NCBI GenBank assembly: GCA_021845595.1 | Contig: JAJZVV010000019.1 | Coordinates: forward strand, 1 to 48,522 | Length of the DNA: 48,522 nt | From: Pseudomonadota bacterium | GTDB lineage: Bacteria; Pseudomonadota; Alphaproteobacteria; Acetobacterales; Acetobacteraceae | Reading direction: 5' to 3' | Part shown: positions 1-8,668 of the stretch, piece after piece | Layout of the letters: each line of letters starts with the position of its first letter | How positions within the stretch are numbered: the stretch's first letter is position 1 | Program-made: the position numbers and the translations under genes | The notes under the pieces: generated by a model | The model's database searches: none | What the model saw: only the letters and a program-made list of their open reading frames with translations | Told to the model about the DNA's origin: nothing

Positions 1-573
1 GACCCGGAGTTCGCGCGTGTCCTCGATGACCACCACGCGATCGCCGGTCGCGGCGACTTCCTTGAGCAGCGCGTTGGCGAGTGTGGTCTTACCGGTCGAG
101 GTGCCGCCGGCGACCAGGATGTTCCAGTGCTCAATGATCGCCGCCCGCAGCACGGCAGCCTGATCGGCGTGCATGATCCCGGTCTCGACGTAGTCGTCGA
201 GCGAGAACACCGCGATGGCAGGTTTGCGGATGGCAAAAGTGGGGCCGGTAACCACCGGCGGCAACAGGCCTTCGAAGCGCTCGCCGGTCTCCGGTAGCTC
301 CGCGGAGATGCGTGGATTATGGGCGTGCGCCTCGACGCCGACATGATGGGCGACCAGGCGGATGATGCGCTCGCCGTCCGCGGGCAGCATACGCAGCCCG
401 GTATCGGCGAGGCCGGCGCCGAGGCGGTCCACCCAGAGCCGGCCGTCCGGGTTGAGCATTACCTCGACGATGTCGGGCTGTCCCAGCAGGGCCGCGATCG
501 CCGGGCCGAGGGCGGTGCGCAGCATGCGCACCGAGCGGGCCAGCATCACACCGGTGCTGTCAGACCCCGGCAT
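1..573 (-). CDS. trbB: TrbB conjugal transfer ATPase (partial)
   Basis: The frame runs off the left edge, so only the first 191 residues are present. TrbB is a hexameric secretion ATPase of the VirB11/GspE class that powers the mating-pair type IV secretion machine from the cytoplasmic face of the inner membrane. The Walker A motif GGTSTGKTT is at residues 156-164, followed by [10 protein letters not shown], the usual acidic box. Residues 1-140 fit the N-terminal domain of the family. The ATG at 573 lies inside the end of the upstream CopG-type gene (14-bp overlap), suggesting coupled translation, as in alphaproteobacterial traG-copG-trbB loci. The rest of the trb operon should lie beyond the edge. 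Confidence 0.93.
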   Translation of the reverse strand, partial: MPGSDSTGVMLARSVRMLRTALGPAIAALLGQPDIVEVMLNPDGRLWVDRLGAGLADTGLRMLPADGERIIRLVAHHVGVEAHAHNPRISAELPETGERFEGLLPPVVTGPTFAIRKPAIAVFSLDDYVETGIMHADQAAVLRAAIIEHWNILVAGGTSTGKTTLANALLKEVAATGDRVVVIEDTRELRV

Positions 574-1075
574 GAACCCCCTCCTTCCCGGCCTTGTCCT
601 CGTCAGCGGGTGCGAGGCCCTCATCCGCATGGTCGCCGGCTGCTGCCGACGTGCCGGCGCGCCCGTGATGCTCGGGGGTGATCTCCCGGCTGATCTCGCG
701 GACCAGGGAGTCGCCGCGCTGAAGTCGCCGGCCGAGGGTCTCGATGAAGCCCTGGTAGCGCTTCGCTCCCTGCGCCTTCGCCGCGTCCTGCTGAGCCGCC
801 GGGATCGGCGGCGATGCCGACAGCCAGAACCGCACGAACAGGGCTTGGACCTCGATGGCGATAGTCAGGTCGCGTTCGATCCGTTCCACCTGCCGCGACA
901 GGCGATCAAGGCGGCGGACGAAGGCGGCCTCGCGGCGATCCAGCGCGTCGGGTGAGAGGAAAGAGGTGACGGCCGCCTCGACCAGCTGCGAGCGGTGCAC
1001 GCCCTGGCGCAGCGCGAAAGCGGTGAGCTGGTCGGCGAGCTTGGGATCGAAGTAGCAGTTCAGCCGGCTTTTCAT
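560..1075 (-). CDS. CopG-family ribbon-helix-helix protein of the traG-trbB locus
   Basis: A 171-residue protein whose first 40 residues fit a ribbon-helix-helix DNA-binding fold (MKSRLNCYFDPKLADQL, then a helix with RSQLVEAAV). Residues 45-85 form a basic/acidic amphipathic helix (RLDRLSRQVERIERDL), probably a dimer or tetramer coiled coil; the last 50 residues are low-complexity. It sits 3 bp after traG and overlaps trbB, a position where such CopG genes recur in alphaproteobacterial ICEs. Its likely job is to regulate the transfer operon. That is inferred from fold and place; no operator was identified. Confidence 0.8.
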   Translation of the reverse strand: MKSRLNCYFDPKLADQLTAFALRQGVHRSQLVEAAVTSFLSPDALDRREAAFVRRLDRLSRQVERIERDLTIAIEVQALFVRFWLSASPPIPAAQQDAAKAQGAKRYQGFIETLGRRLQRGDSLVREISREITPEHHGRAGTSAAAGDHADEGLAPADEDKAGKEGVHAGV

Positions 1076-1078
1076 GGG

Positions 1079-3088
1079 CTACATCCCCATCGCCATGCCG
1101 TCGCCGCGGTCGATCGCCGCGTTGCGCACGGCTTGCCGTTGCAGCGCCGCCATGGCGCGCTGGCGTTGCGGCTCGTCGTCGGGTTCGTCCTCCAGGATGG
1201 CGAACTCGCCAGCCGGATCGCGTGCCGCCACGATGGCTTCGTGCTCGGGAAGTTCCGGCTCCTGGCGGATGCCACCATTGGCGGGGTCCGGGAGCGCTGC
1301 TTCGGCAGCGTCCGCAGCCTGGGCGCCGATCGGTGCCGCGCCGGTCCAGTCGTCGTGTCGGGCCGGTGGGGTGTCCGGGTAGCGACGCTCCGACAGCGTC
1401 GGCGCCGGCAGCACCCGGTCCCGGAATGCCGGCTCTTCGTAGTAGCGCAGCTTCTTGGCGCGGATCGGCGGCAGGCCGGCGACCATCACGATCTCGTCGG
1501 TCGGCGGCAGCTGCATCACCTCGCCCGGGGTCAGCAGCGGGCGGGCGGTCTCCTGGCGGCTGACCATCAGGTGCGACAGCCACGGCGCAAGCCGATGACC
1601 GGCGTAGTTCTTCATCGCCCGGAGCTCGGTCGCAGTGCCGAGCGCATCCGAGATGCGCTTGGCGGTCCGCTCGTCGTTGGTCGCAAAGCAGACCCGGACA
1701 TGGCAGTTGTCCAGGATCGCGTCGTGCTCGCCATAGGCCTTCTGAATCTGGTTGAGCGACTGCGCGATCAGGAAGGCGCGGATGCCGTACCCGGCCATGA
1801 AGGCGAGCGCGGATTCGAAGAAATCCAGTCGGCCCAGTGCCGGGAATTCATCCAGCATCATCAGCAGACGCGACGGCGCCTGGCCCGACACTCGGCGCGC
1901 GGAAACGTCGAGTGTCTCGGTCAGGCGGCGGCCAATCTGGTTGAGCACCAGACGGATGAGCGGCTTCGTGCGCGAAATGTCCGAGGGCGGCACGACGAGG
2001 TAGAGCGACACCGGCCGCTCGGCACCGACCAGATCCGCGATCCGCCAGTCCGAGTGCGACGTGACCTTCGCCACCACCGGATCGCGGTAGAGGCCGAGAA
2101 ATGACATCGCCGTGCTGAGCACGCCGGAGCGCTCGTTCTCCGACTTGTTGAGCAGCTCACGGGCCGACTGCGCGACCACGGGATGGACGCCGCGCGCGCC
2201 GAGATGCGGCGTGGTCATCATCGCGCGCAAGGTCCGCTCGATCGGCCGCGCCGGGTCGGAGAGGAACGCGGCAACGCCGGCCAGGGTCTTGTTCGGCTCG
2301 GCATAAAGGACATGGAGGATGGCGCCGACCAGCAGCGAGTGGCTGGTCTTCTCCCAGTGGTTCCGGCGCTCCAGTGCGCCCTCGGGATCGACCAGCACAT
2401 CGGCGATGTTCTGGGCGTCGCGCACTTCCCATTCGCCGCGGCGGACCTCCAGCAGCGGGTTGTAGGCGGCGGCGCGCGGGTTGGTCGGATCGAACAGCAG
2501 GCAGTGGCTGAACTGCGCTCGCCAGCCGGCGCTCAGGGTCCAGTTCTCGCCCTTGATGTCGTGGACGATGACGCTGCCCGTCCATGACAGCAGGGTGGGC
2601 ACGACCAGGCCGACGCCCTTGCCCGAGCGCGTCGGGGCGAAGCAGAGCACGTGCTCCGGGCCATCATGGCGGAGGGTCTGCGCGCCAAGCCGGCCAAGCT
2701 GCACCCCGGCGTCACCGAACAGGCCCGCCGCCGCGATGTCGTGGTGCGTTGCCCAATGCGCTGAGCCGTAGGTGGTGACGTGCCGCGCCTGGCGCGCACG
2801 GAGTACCGAGGCCACGATGGCGAGCAGCGCCGCGCCGAGACCTCCGGCCGAGGCGATCGCCGCGCCTTTGGCGAAGACGCCGGGGGCATAGGAGTCGAAA
2901 TGGTACCACCACGCGAAGAACAGCTGCGGCGGATAGACCGGCGCCGAGCCAATTCGGACCCAGGGCAAACCGAGTGCCGGCTGGAACCCGAGCCGCCAGG
3001 CCGTCCATTCCGTGGCGGCCCAGCAGCCGAGCAGCACCATGGCGAGTGCGCCCAGCATCTGGCCCCAGAGAATCTTCGTCCCGGTCAT
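1079..3088 (-). CDS. traG: TraG/VirD4-type coupling protein
   Basis: A 669-residue type IV coupling protein that links the relaxase-DNA complex to the secretion channel. Two hydrophobic N-terminal stretches (about 10-28 and 73-95) fit the membrane anchor. Walker A is APTRSGKGVG near residues 151-160, and the Walker B region LLMMLDEFPALG is near 415, both typical of TraG/VirD4. The length matches full-size family members. It heads the traG-copG-trbB cluster on the minus strand. In related elements the relaxase gene usually lies close upstream; here about 5.6 kb of cargo (3228-8381) is in between. Confidence 0.95.
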   Translation of the reverse strand: MTGTKILWGQMLGALAMVLLGCWAATEWTAWRLGFQPALGLPWVRIGSAPVYPPQLFFAWWYHFDSYAPGVFAKGAAIASAGGLGAALLAIVASVLRARQARHVTTYGSAHWATHHDIAAAGLFGDAGVQLGRLGAQTLRHDGPEHVLCFAPTRSGKGVGLVVPTLLSWTGSVIVHDIKGENWTLSAGWRAQFSHCLLFDPTNPRAAAYNPLLEVRRGEWEVRDAQNIADVLVDPEGALERRNHWEKTSHSLLVGAILHVLYAEPNKTLAGVAAFLSDPARPIERTLRAMMTTPHLGARGVHPVVAQSARELLNKSENERSGVLSTAMSFLGLYRDPVVAKVTSHSDWRIADLVGAERPVSLYLVVPPSDISRTKPLIRLVLNQIGRRLTETLDVSARRVSGQAPSRLLMMLDEFPALGRLDFFESALAFMAGYGIRAFLIAQSLNQIQKAYGEHDAILDNCHVRVCFATNDERTAKRISDALGTATELRAMKNYAGHRLAPWLSHLMVSRQETARPLLTPGEVMQLPPTDEIVMVAGLPPIRAKKLRYYEEPAFRDRVLPAPTLSERRYPDTPPARHDDWTGAAPIGAQAADAAEAALPDPANGGIRQEPELPEHEAIVAARDPAGEFAILEDEPDDEPQRQRAMAALQRQAVRNAAIDRGDGMAMGM

Positions 3089-3227
3089 CGACCCCGCTCA
3101 TGGATGCGAACGGGGCACAGATAGAAAGACAGAAACTCCGCCGCGCAACAGCAAAGAACGGCAATCGTATAGGATCGAAGAAATAGAAACGAACGGCGGG
3201 TTGCGCCCTTCGTTCGAGGCCGCGGGC

Positions 3228-3614
3228 TCAGATCGCCTGGATCGGTCCTGGATATCGCGCGAGGTTAGCGTCCGCAGTGAGCAGCATGATCCCTTCGACC
3301 AGCGCCTGCGCGATCAGCATGCGGTCGAACGGGTCCTTGTGCAGCGGCGGCAGGAGGTCGAGGGCGACGGCGTGCGCACTGGTGACGGGAAGCTCGGCAT
3401 AGCCGTTATCGAGCAGGCCGCGCCGCAGCAGCCGCGCGTCGGCACGGAAATCCTCCCGTCCCAGTTGCTGCTTGATCGCGACCTCCCAGAGACTGGCGGC
3501 GCTGAACATCAATTCGTTCGCTTCATCCTCAAGCAACGCCCGCGCGGCGCGCGACATCCGCCGCGGGGTGCCCGCTGCCCAGAGCAGCACATGGGTATCG
3601 AGCAGCAGTTTCAT
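3228..3614 (-). CDS. PIN-domain toxin, VapC-like
   Basis: A 128-residue PIN-domain ribonuclease, the likely toxin of a type II toxin-antitoxin pair. The acidic residues expected in the active site are visible: D6 in LLLDTHVLLW, E44 in SLWEVAIK, D97 in DPFDRMLIAQA and D115 in LLTADANLA. The ATG at 3614 is chosen because the PIN fold starts directly after it; an open frame runs further upstream but overlaps the antitoxin gene and has no PIN features. The stop of the antitoxin lies 10 bp upstream. DPFDRMLIAQA is typical of the PIN subgroup paired with Phd/YefM antitoxins. Confidence 0.9.
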   Translation of the reverse strand: MKLLLDTHVLLWAAGTPRRMSRAARALLEDEANELMFSAASLWEVAIKQQLGREDFRADARLLRRGLLDNGYAELPVTSAHAVALDLLPPLHKDPFDRMLIAQALVEGIMLLTADANLARYPGPIQAI

Positions 3615-3624
3615 GCCGGCGCGC

Positions 3625-3867
3625 TCAGCCGGCCTCTGCCCCGAACAGGCGCGCGATTTCCTCGGCGCCCATGGTATCGAAATCCTCTGGGACGGCGATC
3701 TGGCCCTTGAGGAAGCCGAGGCGGCGCGGGTACGCCGGGGCCTCAAGCGCAGTGAGCTTCACCAGGGGCTTGCCAGCCTTGGCGATGATCACCTGCTCCC
3801 CCTGCGCCGCCTGCTCGATCAGGCGGGAGAGGTGGGTCTTGGCGTCGTGGATGTTGACGGTGGCCAT
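3625..3867 (-). CDS. Phd/YefM-type antitoxin
   Basis: An 80-residue antitoxin with the Phd/YefM N-terminal pattern (TVNIHDAKTHLSRLIEQAAQGEQVIIAKAG) that binds DNA as a dimer; its C-terminal tail (about 45-80) would wrap the toxin. It is encoded directly before the PIN toxin at 3228-3614. GAGG lies 6 nt before the ATG at 3867. A 16-bp perfect palindrome 20 bp upstream is a fitting autoregulatory operator. Confidence 0.88.
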   Translation of the reverse strand: MATVNIHDAKTHLSRLIEQAAQGEQVIIAKAGKPLVKLTALEAPAYPRRLGFLKGQIAVPEDFDTMGAEEIARLFGAEAG

Positions 3868-3886
3868 GGGTTGCCTCGGAAAGCCT

Positions 3887-3905
3887 TAGTCTAATTAGAC
3901 TAGTC
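3887..3905 (-). promoter_or_regulatory. Likely operator of the Phd/PIN pair
   Basis: TAGTCTAATTAGACTA (3887-3902) is a perfect 16-bp palindrome, and GACTAGTC (3898-3905) is a second, overlapping one. They lie 20 bp upstream of the antitoxin start, where Phd-type antitoxins repress their own operon. A minus-strand TTGGTC followed 16 bp later by TAGACT could be the promoter. The role is inferred from position and symmetry. Confidence 0.6.
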
Positions 3906-4304
3906 CATAGACCAAGCCCGCGCAACCCAGTGGTAGACCTCCTGTGGTAAACCTCCGACGGTTGGAGCCGGCAGAAGGCGGCCGGAGTCGACCCAAGTCG
4001 GTTGCTCAACCATCCCGCCTTTGACTCCAAAATCAGACATTCTAGGGAAATCGCCATCCACTGGTGCGAATTCGTGACGGGCGCTGATTTCGCAGCCGAG
4101 AACCAGCTTGGGTATGGATACGCCGTCAGATTTGTGGGTCGTCGTCATGATGCTCAATCCCCACCGAGCGGCCAGAAGGCCGCGCTCGGCGGCGGTCGTC
4201 CCTCCGTCACTCGCGCAGCTTCTTTGATACCTGGACAAAGGCATGCGCCAACGCTGTGATCAATGCAGTCGCCGCTCCGATCAACAGGGTTGGGTCTGCT
4301 GCCA
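3906..4304. other. Intergenic stretch, no convincing gene
   Basis: Between the Phd antitoxin promoter and the end of the large HigA-fusion gene. A minus-strand frame of 82 codons (3900-4148) is open but shows no known domain, no clear ribosome binding site and no partner. I see no tRNA, terminator or repeat. It may be decayed sequence left by cargo insertion. Confidence 0.4.
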
Positions 4305-7300
4305 TCAGTCATGCAGACGCTTCTCGACGAGGGCGCGGTCATCGTGCCAAGCCGCTTCGCGATCGTAGATTCGCGCCAATTCATTCAGCAGACGTCCGGT
4401 GAACGGGTACTCGGCTGCAACGGCGGCAGACGCGTCCCGATAGGTCTTGGCGATGTCGCGTTCCTGATCGCCACCGCGACCACGCACCACGACGCCGCGC
4501 GCGTTCTGCTTGCCGATCATCATGCCGCTCGCCAGCCTATCGGTGCCCAGCTCCTCAAGAACTTCCCGGACCGTCTCGTGCGGCCACACACCGTCCGCCC
4601 CAATTGGGCTGTGAGCCAGGATCTGACCAATCTGCTCTTCGGCGATCTCCTCACGCCCATAGTCGCGGGCGAGGGTCCGGGCGGTGACAATCCATTCCCG
4701 TAACTTTCGGCCATCCAACTCGCCATTGTCATTCATGCCCGGCAGCCGGCGGACTTGTGACAGCAGGGAGTAGGCAGACCGCGCTCGATTCTGCGCCACT
4801 TCGGGGTTCGTGGCCTCGAGTTCCGGCGGGTCTTCTTTTCCGTCCTTGCGGCGGAATGTGAAGACGAGGGCCTGCACGAACAAGGAGGGCGAGTCGGAGA
4901 GCTGACGCTCCAGGTTGCGGATGCCGTGCTTCGTGTGTCTCAGCCCGTCAATGTAGAAGAATTCCAGGCGAGCCAGGGTGTCCTGATCGGTGTCCGGCCG
5001 CCCCGACAAGACATCGAATGCTTCAGAGATATCGTGTTGGGACAGAGGGTAATGACCGGTCGGCTCGGCACCGACTGTTGCGACATCCGTGAGCAGGCGC
5101 ACCAAGCGATCGGTGGTGAGGGCGCTGAAAGCCATGTGAACGGTAGCGAATGCCGCGCGGGGCCGTTGGGCATTCAATAGCTCATCGGTCGCTTGGTTGA
5201 CCTCGCCAGGATCATCGCGAAATAGCGGGCGGGGCTGAACATCGGCCCAGTAGCGCGCTTGTTCCTCGATCGCGAGCGCGGCCACTCGCGACCAAGTTTC
5301 GGCGCCGAACGGCGAGCGCAGCATCAACCGGTGCACCCCATCGGCGCTGAACCGGTTGCCCCCTGAGTTCACATCACAGGCTGAATCGTAGATTCTGGCG
5401 CGCTCGTCGGGCGCAAGGCTCCGAAGTAGCCCCGACAGACAATGTTCCAGCTGTGGCTCGGCCGGCCCTTCCGCTAGTTCGATGAGAACTCGCTCTGTTT
5501 CCTCTGGCGTAAGGATTTTGGGCAGGATGCTGCCGATGATGGCCGACGCTTCGCCAAGGCGGCAGAGTTGGAGCACGCCATCCAGACCCCGGGCTTCCCA
5601 GACTTCCGTCATCGCATCTCGTCGGCGCCGTTCGATCCGCGCCTCCCGCTGCGCGTAGTTGAGGTCCTCGTCGTGTAGCTCCTCGGCTGACTCTTGTACC
5701 CATTGCTGGGCGAACAGCCACTGGTGTCGCCAGATCAGGTTCTTGGGCTCCAGTAATTCGAGCACTTCGCGCGCCTGAACCGAGATGGGCGGGGCGCCCT
5801 CACGCGGTTGCTTCGGCGGCCGCATCATGATTGAGCGCCGAATCAGTTCGCGCAGGTTCGCCTTCGCGGCGTCGGACGGTGCCGTGGCCAACCAGGCCCG
5901 GATGGCCGACCAGACCGCATCCTGTTCGTCGGGAATGTGGCCGAGTTCCCATACGAGATCACCAAGGGTGTGTTCGTCGTGCTTGGGCCACGCCAGCGCG
6001 ATGTCGAGAGCGCGACGCGCCACACGGTAGATTTCGTCTCGCGGAACGGTATCCCCGGCGCCGGCGGCGTCGGCGCGCCATTGCGGCCTGGAGCTATAGT
6101 GACCGACCGTGTCACGACTGCCGAACTGGTTGCGACACACGCGCCAGCCGACCGTGGGATGGCGGCGGCAAAGGCGTTCGAGGGCCGCAATACGGGCGTC
6201 CACCGGCGCCGCGGTCTGCGGCATCCAGCAGCGAAAGATCGAGTCCAGCGATTGCTCCGGCTTGTTGCCCCAGTTGTCGCTGATCCTAATCTCCGCCAGT
6301 CTCGCCAGCAGATCGACCACCTGTGAAAGCCGAGCAGGATTCCACGCGAGCGCTTCCAGCGCCCACAGCAATCCCGTTCTTCCGGGCCATGAGAACGGGC
6401 CCGAAGCGGTCGGCTTCAAGAGGGCATGAATTTTCGGTGCGGAACTTCGCAGGTCGTCATCCAAAAGGCTCAGGAACACCTCGGGGGCGGCCTCGGCATA
6501 GCGAGGGAGATCGTGCCGCTGCGACTGCCACGTGGCGCCATCAAGCGGCGTCAGCAGCTCTCGGATCAGAGCGTTAACCTGACCGACCACGTCGACGCCG
6601 AGTCGCGACTGAAAGAGATTGTCGCCGTGCACCGAGAGCAAGACGAGGGTCTCACACAGACTCCGGCGTACGGCCGGCGAGTGGCGGCGGGTTTTACCGT
6701 ACATCGCCGCCGCCCATTTCTGATCTTCGGGCAGGTCCAGTGCGGGGTCAGCCTCAGCGAGGACGACGCGAGCGATATCGAAGAAGCGCCGCAGATGAAC
6801 GGCAGTTATGTGACGCTGTACGGCATAAAAAGCATCCGTCTTGGAGACGACCCCGCGCATGCGTCCGACGGACCACAATGGGCCGTCCGCCTCGCCCACC
6901 CACTCGGCCACGGTCGCTTCGATGTCGTCATAGGGCTGAGCAGCCATGGCCTCGACCACAGTTTGGTCCGCCTCCGACGAGGAGTCCCAGGCGCCGACCA
7001 GCATTAACGGGACCAGGCGTCTCGCAATATCGGCGTCATTCGCCCAGGGCGGGGATCGAAGGGCCGGCAACTGCGCAAGGCGCCGCCGGAGCACGGTAAG
7101 CGACCTGCCCGACTCTCGGTCCAGGCGCTGGACGTCGAGGTGCCCGAACCCCATTTCACCGAGCCCCACGCGAAACGTCTCGTCGTCGACGAGGTCCATG
7201 GCGAAGTCGGCGCGCTCCTCGACACCATTACGATGCGTGACCACGATGGTGTGGTGTCGGCGAAACACATCGTCCGCCTCCGCTTCGACTGTAGCGGAAT

Positions 7301-8381
7301 CGATGATCGCAATGAAATCGGAGGTCGCCGATTTGAGCTTCGCCAGCGCGGCCGGGCTCTTCACCACGATGGCGCGCTCGCGAGCGCGGCCGTCTTCGAG
7401 CGCGCCGGTTTCGAAAGCGCAGGCCAGGACAGCCAGCCCCTCAGCAGCAGAATCCGCCACCACCGTGAACGGCCGCTCGGGGGGGCGGCCGAGCCAGTCG
7501 CTCAGGCGGGAGGCGGCCGTGGCTGCAACCGACTTGAACAGGCTCTTGCTCAGCGGCGGCTTAGCGGCATTGGCCCATCGGCGCCATGCAGCCTCAAGAT
7601 CCAAGAGGTCGAGATCTTGTTGGGGCACACGCTCGGCGAAGAACGCCTGGGCAGGGATCGAGGTCTCGATCCACTGTTCCAGGTCGCTGGCGTCATAAGC
7701 GCGAACGCCCTTCCACTTCTGCTCCGCCGCCTTGCTCGCCGCCCAGGCCGTCTTCCCAGGCCAACGGTGCGGCGTCACAAACACGAAGGTCAGGCCTGCC
7801 CGCTCTGCGGCGGTTAGTTTGGACCGGGCCTTGTAGTCGTCCTTAGCTTTTTTCGCGGGGTCTTTGTCGACGCCGAATTCCCAGCCGGATGCGCCAAGCG
7901 GAATCCAGGGTGTGGCAGCTTCGGCCTGGACAAACCCGTCCCAGCCGTGCCGCTGAGCATTCTCGAACGCGGGAAAGTCAAGCTGGGTCAGACCCTTGCC
8001 GGTCGAATAAACCAGTCGGCGCAGCAAGGCCGCGAGTTCGTGGCGCGCGTCGATCCTACTCGCCCAGGCCTCGATCTGCATCGCCTTGATCGCCAGAACG
8101 CTGGGCGTATAGGCGCGAACGGCGATCTCTGGCTCCCGAACCCGGGCCTGCGCCCTGTCATAAGCCGCTTGGCGTCGGAGGAGGTCTTCACTGTCGCAAC
8201 CGAAGGTCTTCTGCAGCCGAACCGCCATATCGGATGAAAGTGCTGCTTTGCCGTTGAGAAGGTTGGATAGCGCCGGGCGCCCGACGCCCAGCTGTTTTGC
8301 AGCGGCCGTGACCGTCAGGCCGGCCGGCAACACCTTCTCGCGGATGTAGGCGCCGGGGTGTGAGGCTTCAGGTTGGTTCAT
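4305..8381 (-). CDS. HigA-type HTH fused to a nuclease-like domain and a very large C-terminal region (putative defence protein)
   Basis: A 1358-residue protein. Residues 8-70 match HigA-family antitoxin helix-turn-helix domains (HPGAYIREKVLPAGLT, AAKQLGVGRPALSNLLNGK). Residues about 110-240 look like a restriction-endonuclease-type domain: GWDGF near 146-150, SGWEFG at 165-170, KKAKDDYKAR at 177-186, FVFVTP at 199-204 and AYDASDLEQW near 228-237. The spacing of D, E and K fits PD-(D/E)xK chemistry, but this is inference. The remaining ~1100 residues are mostly helical with no NTPase motif I can see. The ATG at 8381 is chosen because the HigA domain begins there, GAGG precedes it, and the promoter would lie inside a longer frame. 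No separate HigB toxin gene is adjacent. It lies between traG and the relaxase gene, in a cargo site. Confidence 0.72.
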   Translation of the reverse strand: MNQPEASHPGAYIREKVLPAGLTVTAAAKQLGVGRPALSNLLNGKAALSSDMAVRLQKTFGCDSEDLLRRQAAYDRAQARVREPEIAVRAYTPSVLAIKAMQIEAWASRIDARHELAALLRRLVYSTGKGLTQLDFPAFENAQRHGWDGFVQAEAATPWIPLGASGWEFGVDKDPAKKAKDDYKARSKLTAAERAGLTFVFVTPHRWPGKTAWAASKAAEQKWKGVRAYDASDLEQWIETSIPAQAFFAERVPQQDLDLLDLEAAWRRWANAAKPPLSKSLFKSVAATAASRLSDWLGRPPERPFTVVADSAAEGLAVLACAFETGALEDGRARERAIVVKSPAALAKLKSATSDFIAIIDSATVEAEADDVFRRHHTIVVTHRNGVEERADFAMDLVDDETFRVGLGEMGFGHLDVQRLDRESGRSLTVLRRRLAQLPALRSPPWANDADIARRLVPLMLVGAWDSSSEADQTVVEAMAAQPYDDIEATVAEWVGEADGPLWSVGRMRGVVSKTDAFYAVQRHITAVHLRRFFDIARVVLAEADPALDLPEDQKWAAAMYGKTRRHSPAVRRSLCETLVLLSVHGDNLFQSRLGVDVVGQVNALIRELLTPLDGATWQSQRHDLPRYAEAAPEVFLSLLDDDLRSSAPKIHALLKPTASGPFSWPGRTGLLWALEALAWNPARLSQVVDLLARLAEIRISDNWGNKPEQSLDSIFRCWMPQTAAPVDARIAALERLCRRHPTVGWRVCRNQFGSRDTVGHYSSRPQWRADAAGAGDTVPRDEIYRVARRALDIALAWPKHDEHTLGDLVWELGHIPDEQDAVWSAIRAWLATAPSDAAKANLRELIRRSIMMRPPKQPREGAPPISVQAREVLELLEPKNLIWRHQWLFAQQWVQESAEELHDEDLNYAQREARIERRRRDAMTEVWEARGLDGVLQLCRLGEASAIIGSILPKILTPEETERVLIELAEGPAEPQLEHCLSGLLRSLAPDERARIYDSACDVNSGGNRFSADGVHRLMLRSPFGAETWSRVAALAIEEQARYWADVQPRPLFRDDPGEVNQATDELLNAQRPRAAFATVHMAFSALTTDRLVRLLTDVATVGAEPTGHYPLSQHDISEAFDVLSGRPDTDQDTLARLEFFYIDGLRHTKHGIRNLERQLSDSPSLFVQALVFTFRRKDGKEDPPELEATNPEVAQNRARSAYSLLSQVRRLPGMNDNGELDGRKLREWIVTARTLARDYGREEIAEEQIGQILAHSPIGADGVWPHETVREVLEELGTDRLASGMMIGKQNARGVVVRGRGGDQERDIAKTYRDASAAVAAEYPFTGRLLNELARIYDREAAWHDDRALVEKRLHD

Positions 8382-8390
8382 TGCCTCTGT

Positions 8391-8419
8391 TGTATAGCGT
8401 GTAGCGCTACACGATACAA
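8391..8419 (-). promoter_or_regulatory. Promoter with an operator palindrome between -35 and -10
   Basis: On the minus strand TTGTAT (8414-8419) and TATACA (8391-8396) are exactly 17 bp apart. The spacer holds CGTGTAGCGCTACACG (8398-8413), a perfect 16-bp palindrome. The -10 box ends 9 bp before the ATG at 8381. HigA proteins repress their own promoters through such palindromes, so the HigA-like domain of the downstream gene is the likely ligand (inference). Confidence 0.65.
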
Positions 8420-8668
8420 TCTTTATCAAGCAGGCAGTCGTCCAGAGCGGACCGGGGGCCGCGCCATGGTCCCACCATCCCAATAGCAGCAAGTCTCGTT
8501 TCGGCCGGTGTCGGTCGCGGTGCGAACGTCCGCTTCAGCCTCTCCGAGGTACAAACCGGACCGTCGCGTAACCACCCGTTGCGGTAGTCCAGACCCGGTA
8601 CGACGCGTCAGATTTTCAGCACCAGGTTCCCCCGATGCGACCTGGAAGCTCTGCGCCTCAGCGGGGCA

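Noticed and set aside
3900-4148. 82-codon frame after the Phd antitoxin, with PTWVDSGR
   Set aside because: A similar PTWVDSG stretch appears in a plus-strand frame near 35420, but the DNA match is short and no domain is seen; probably chance.
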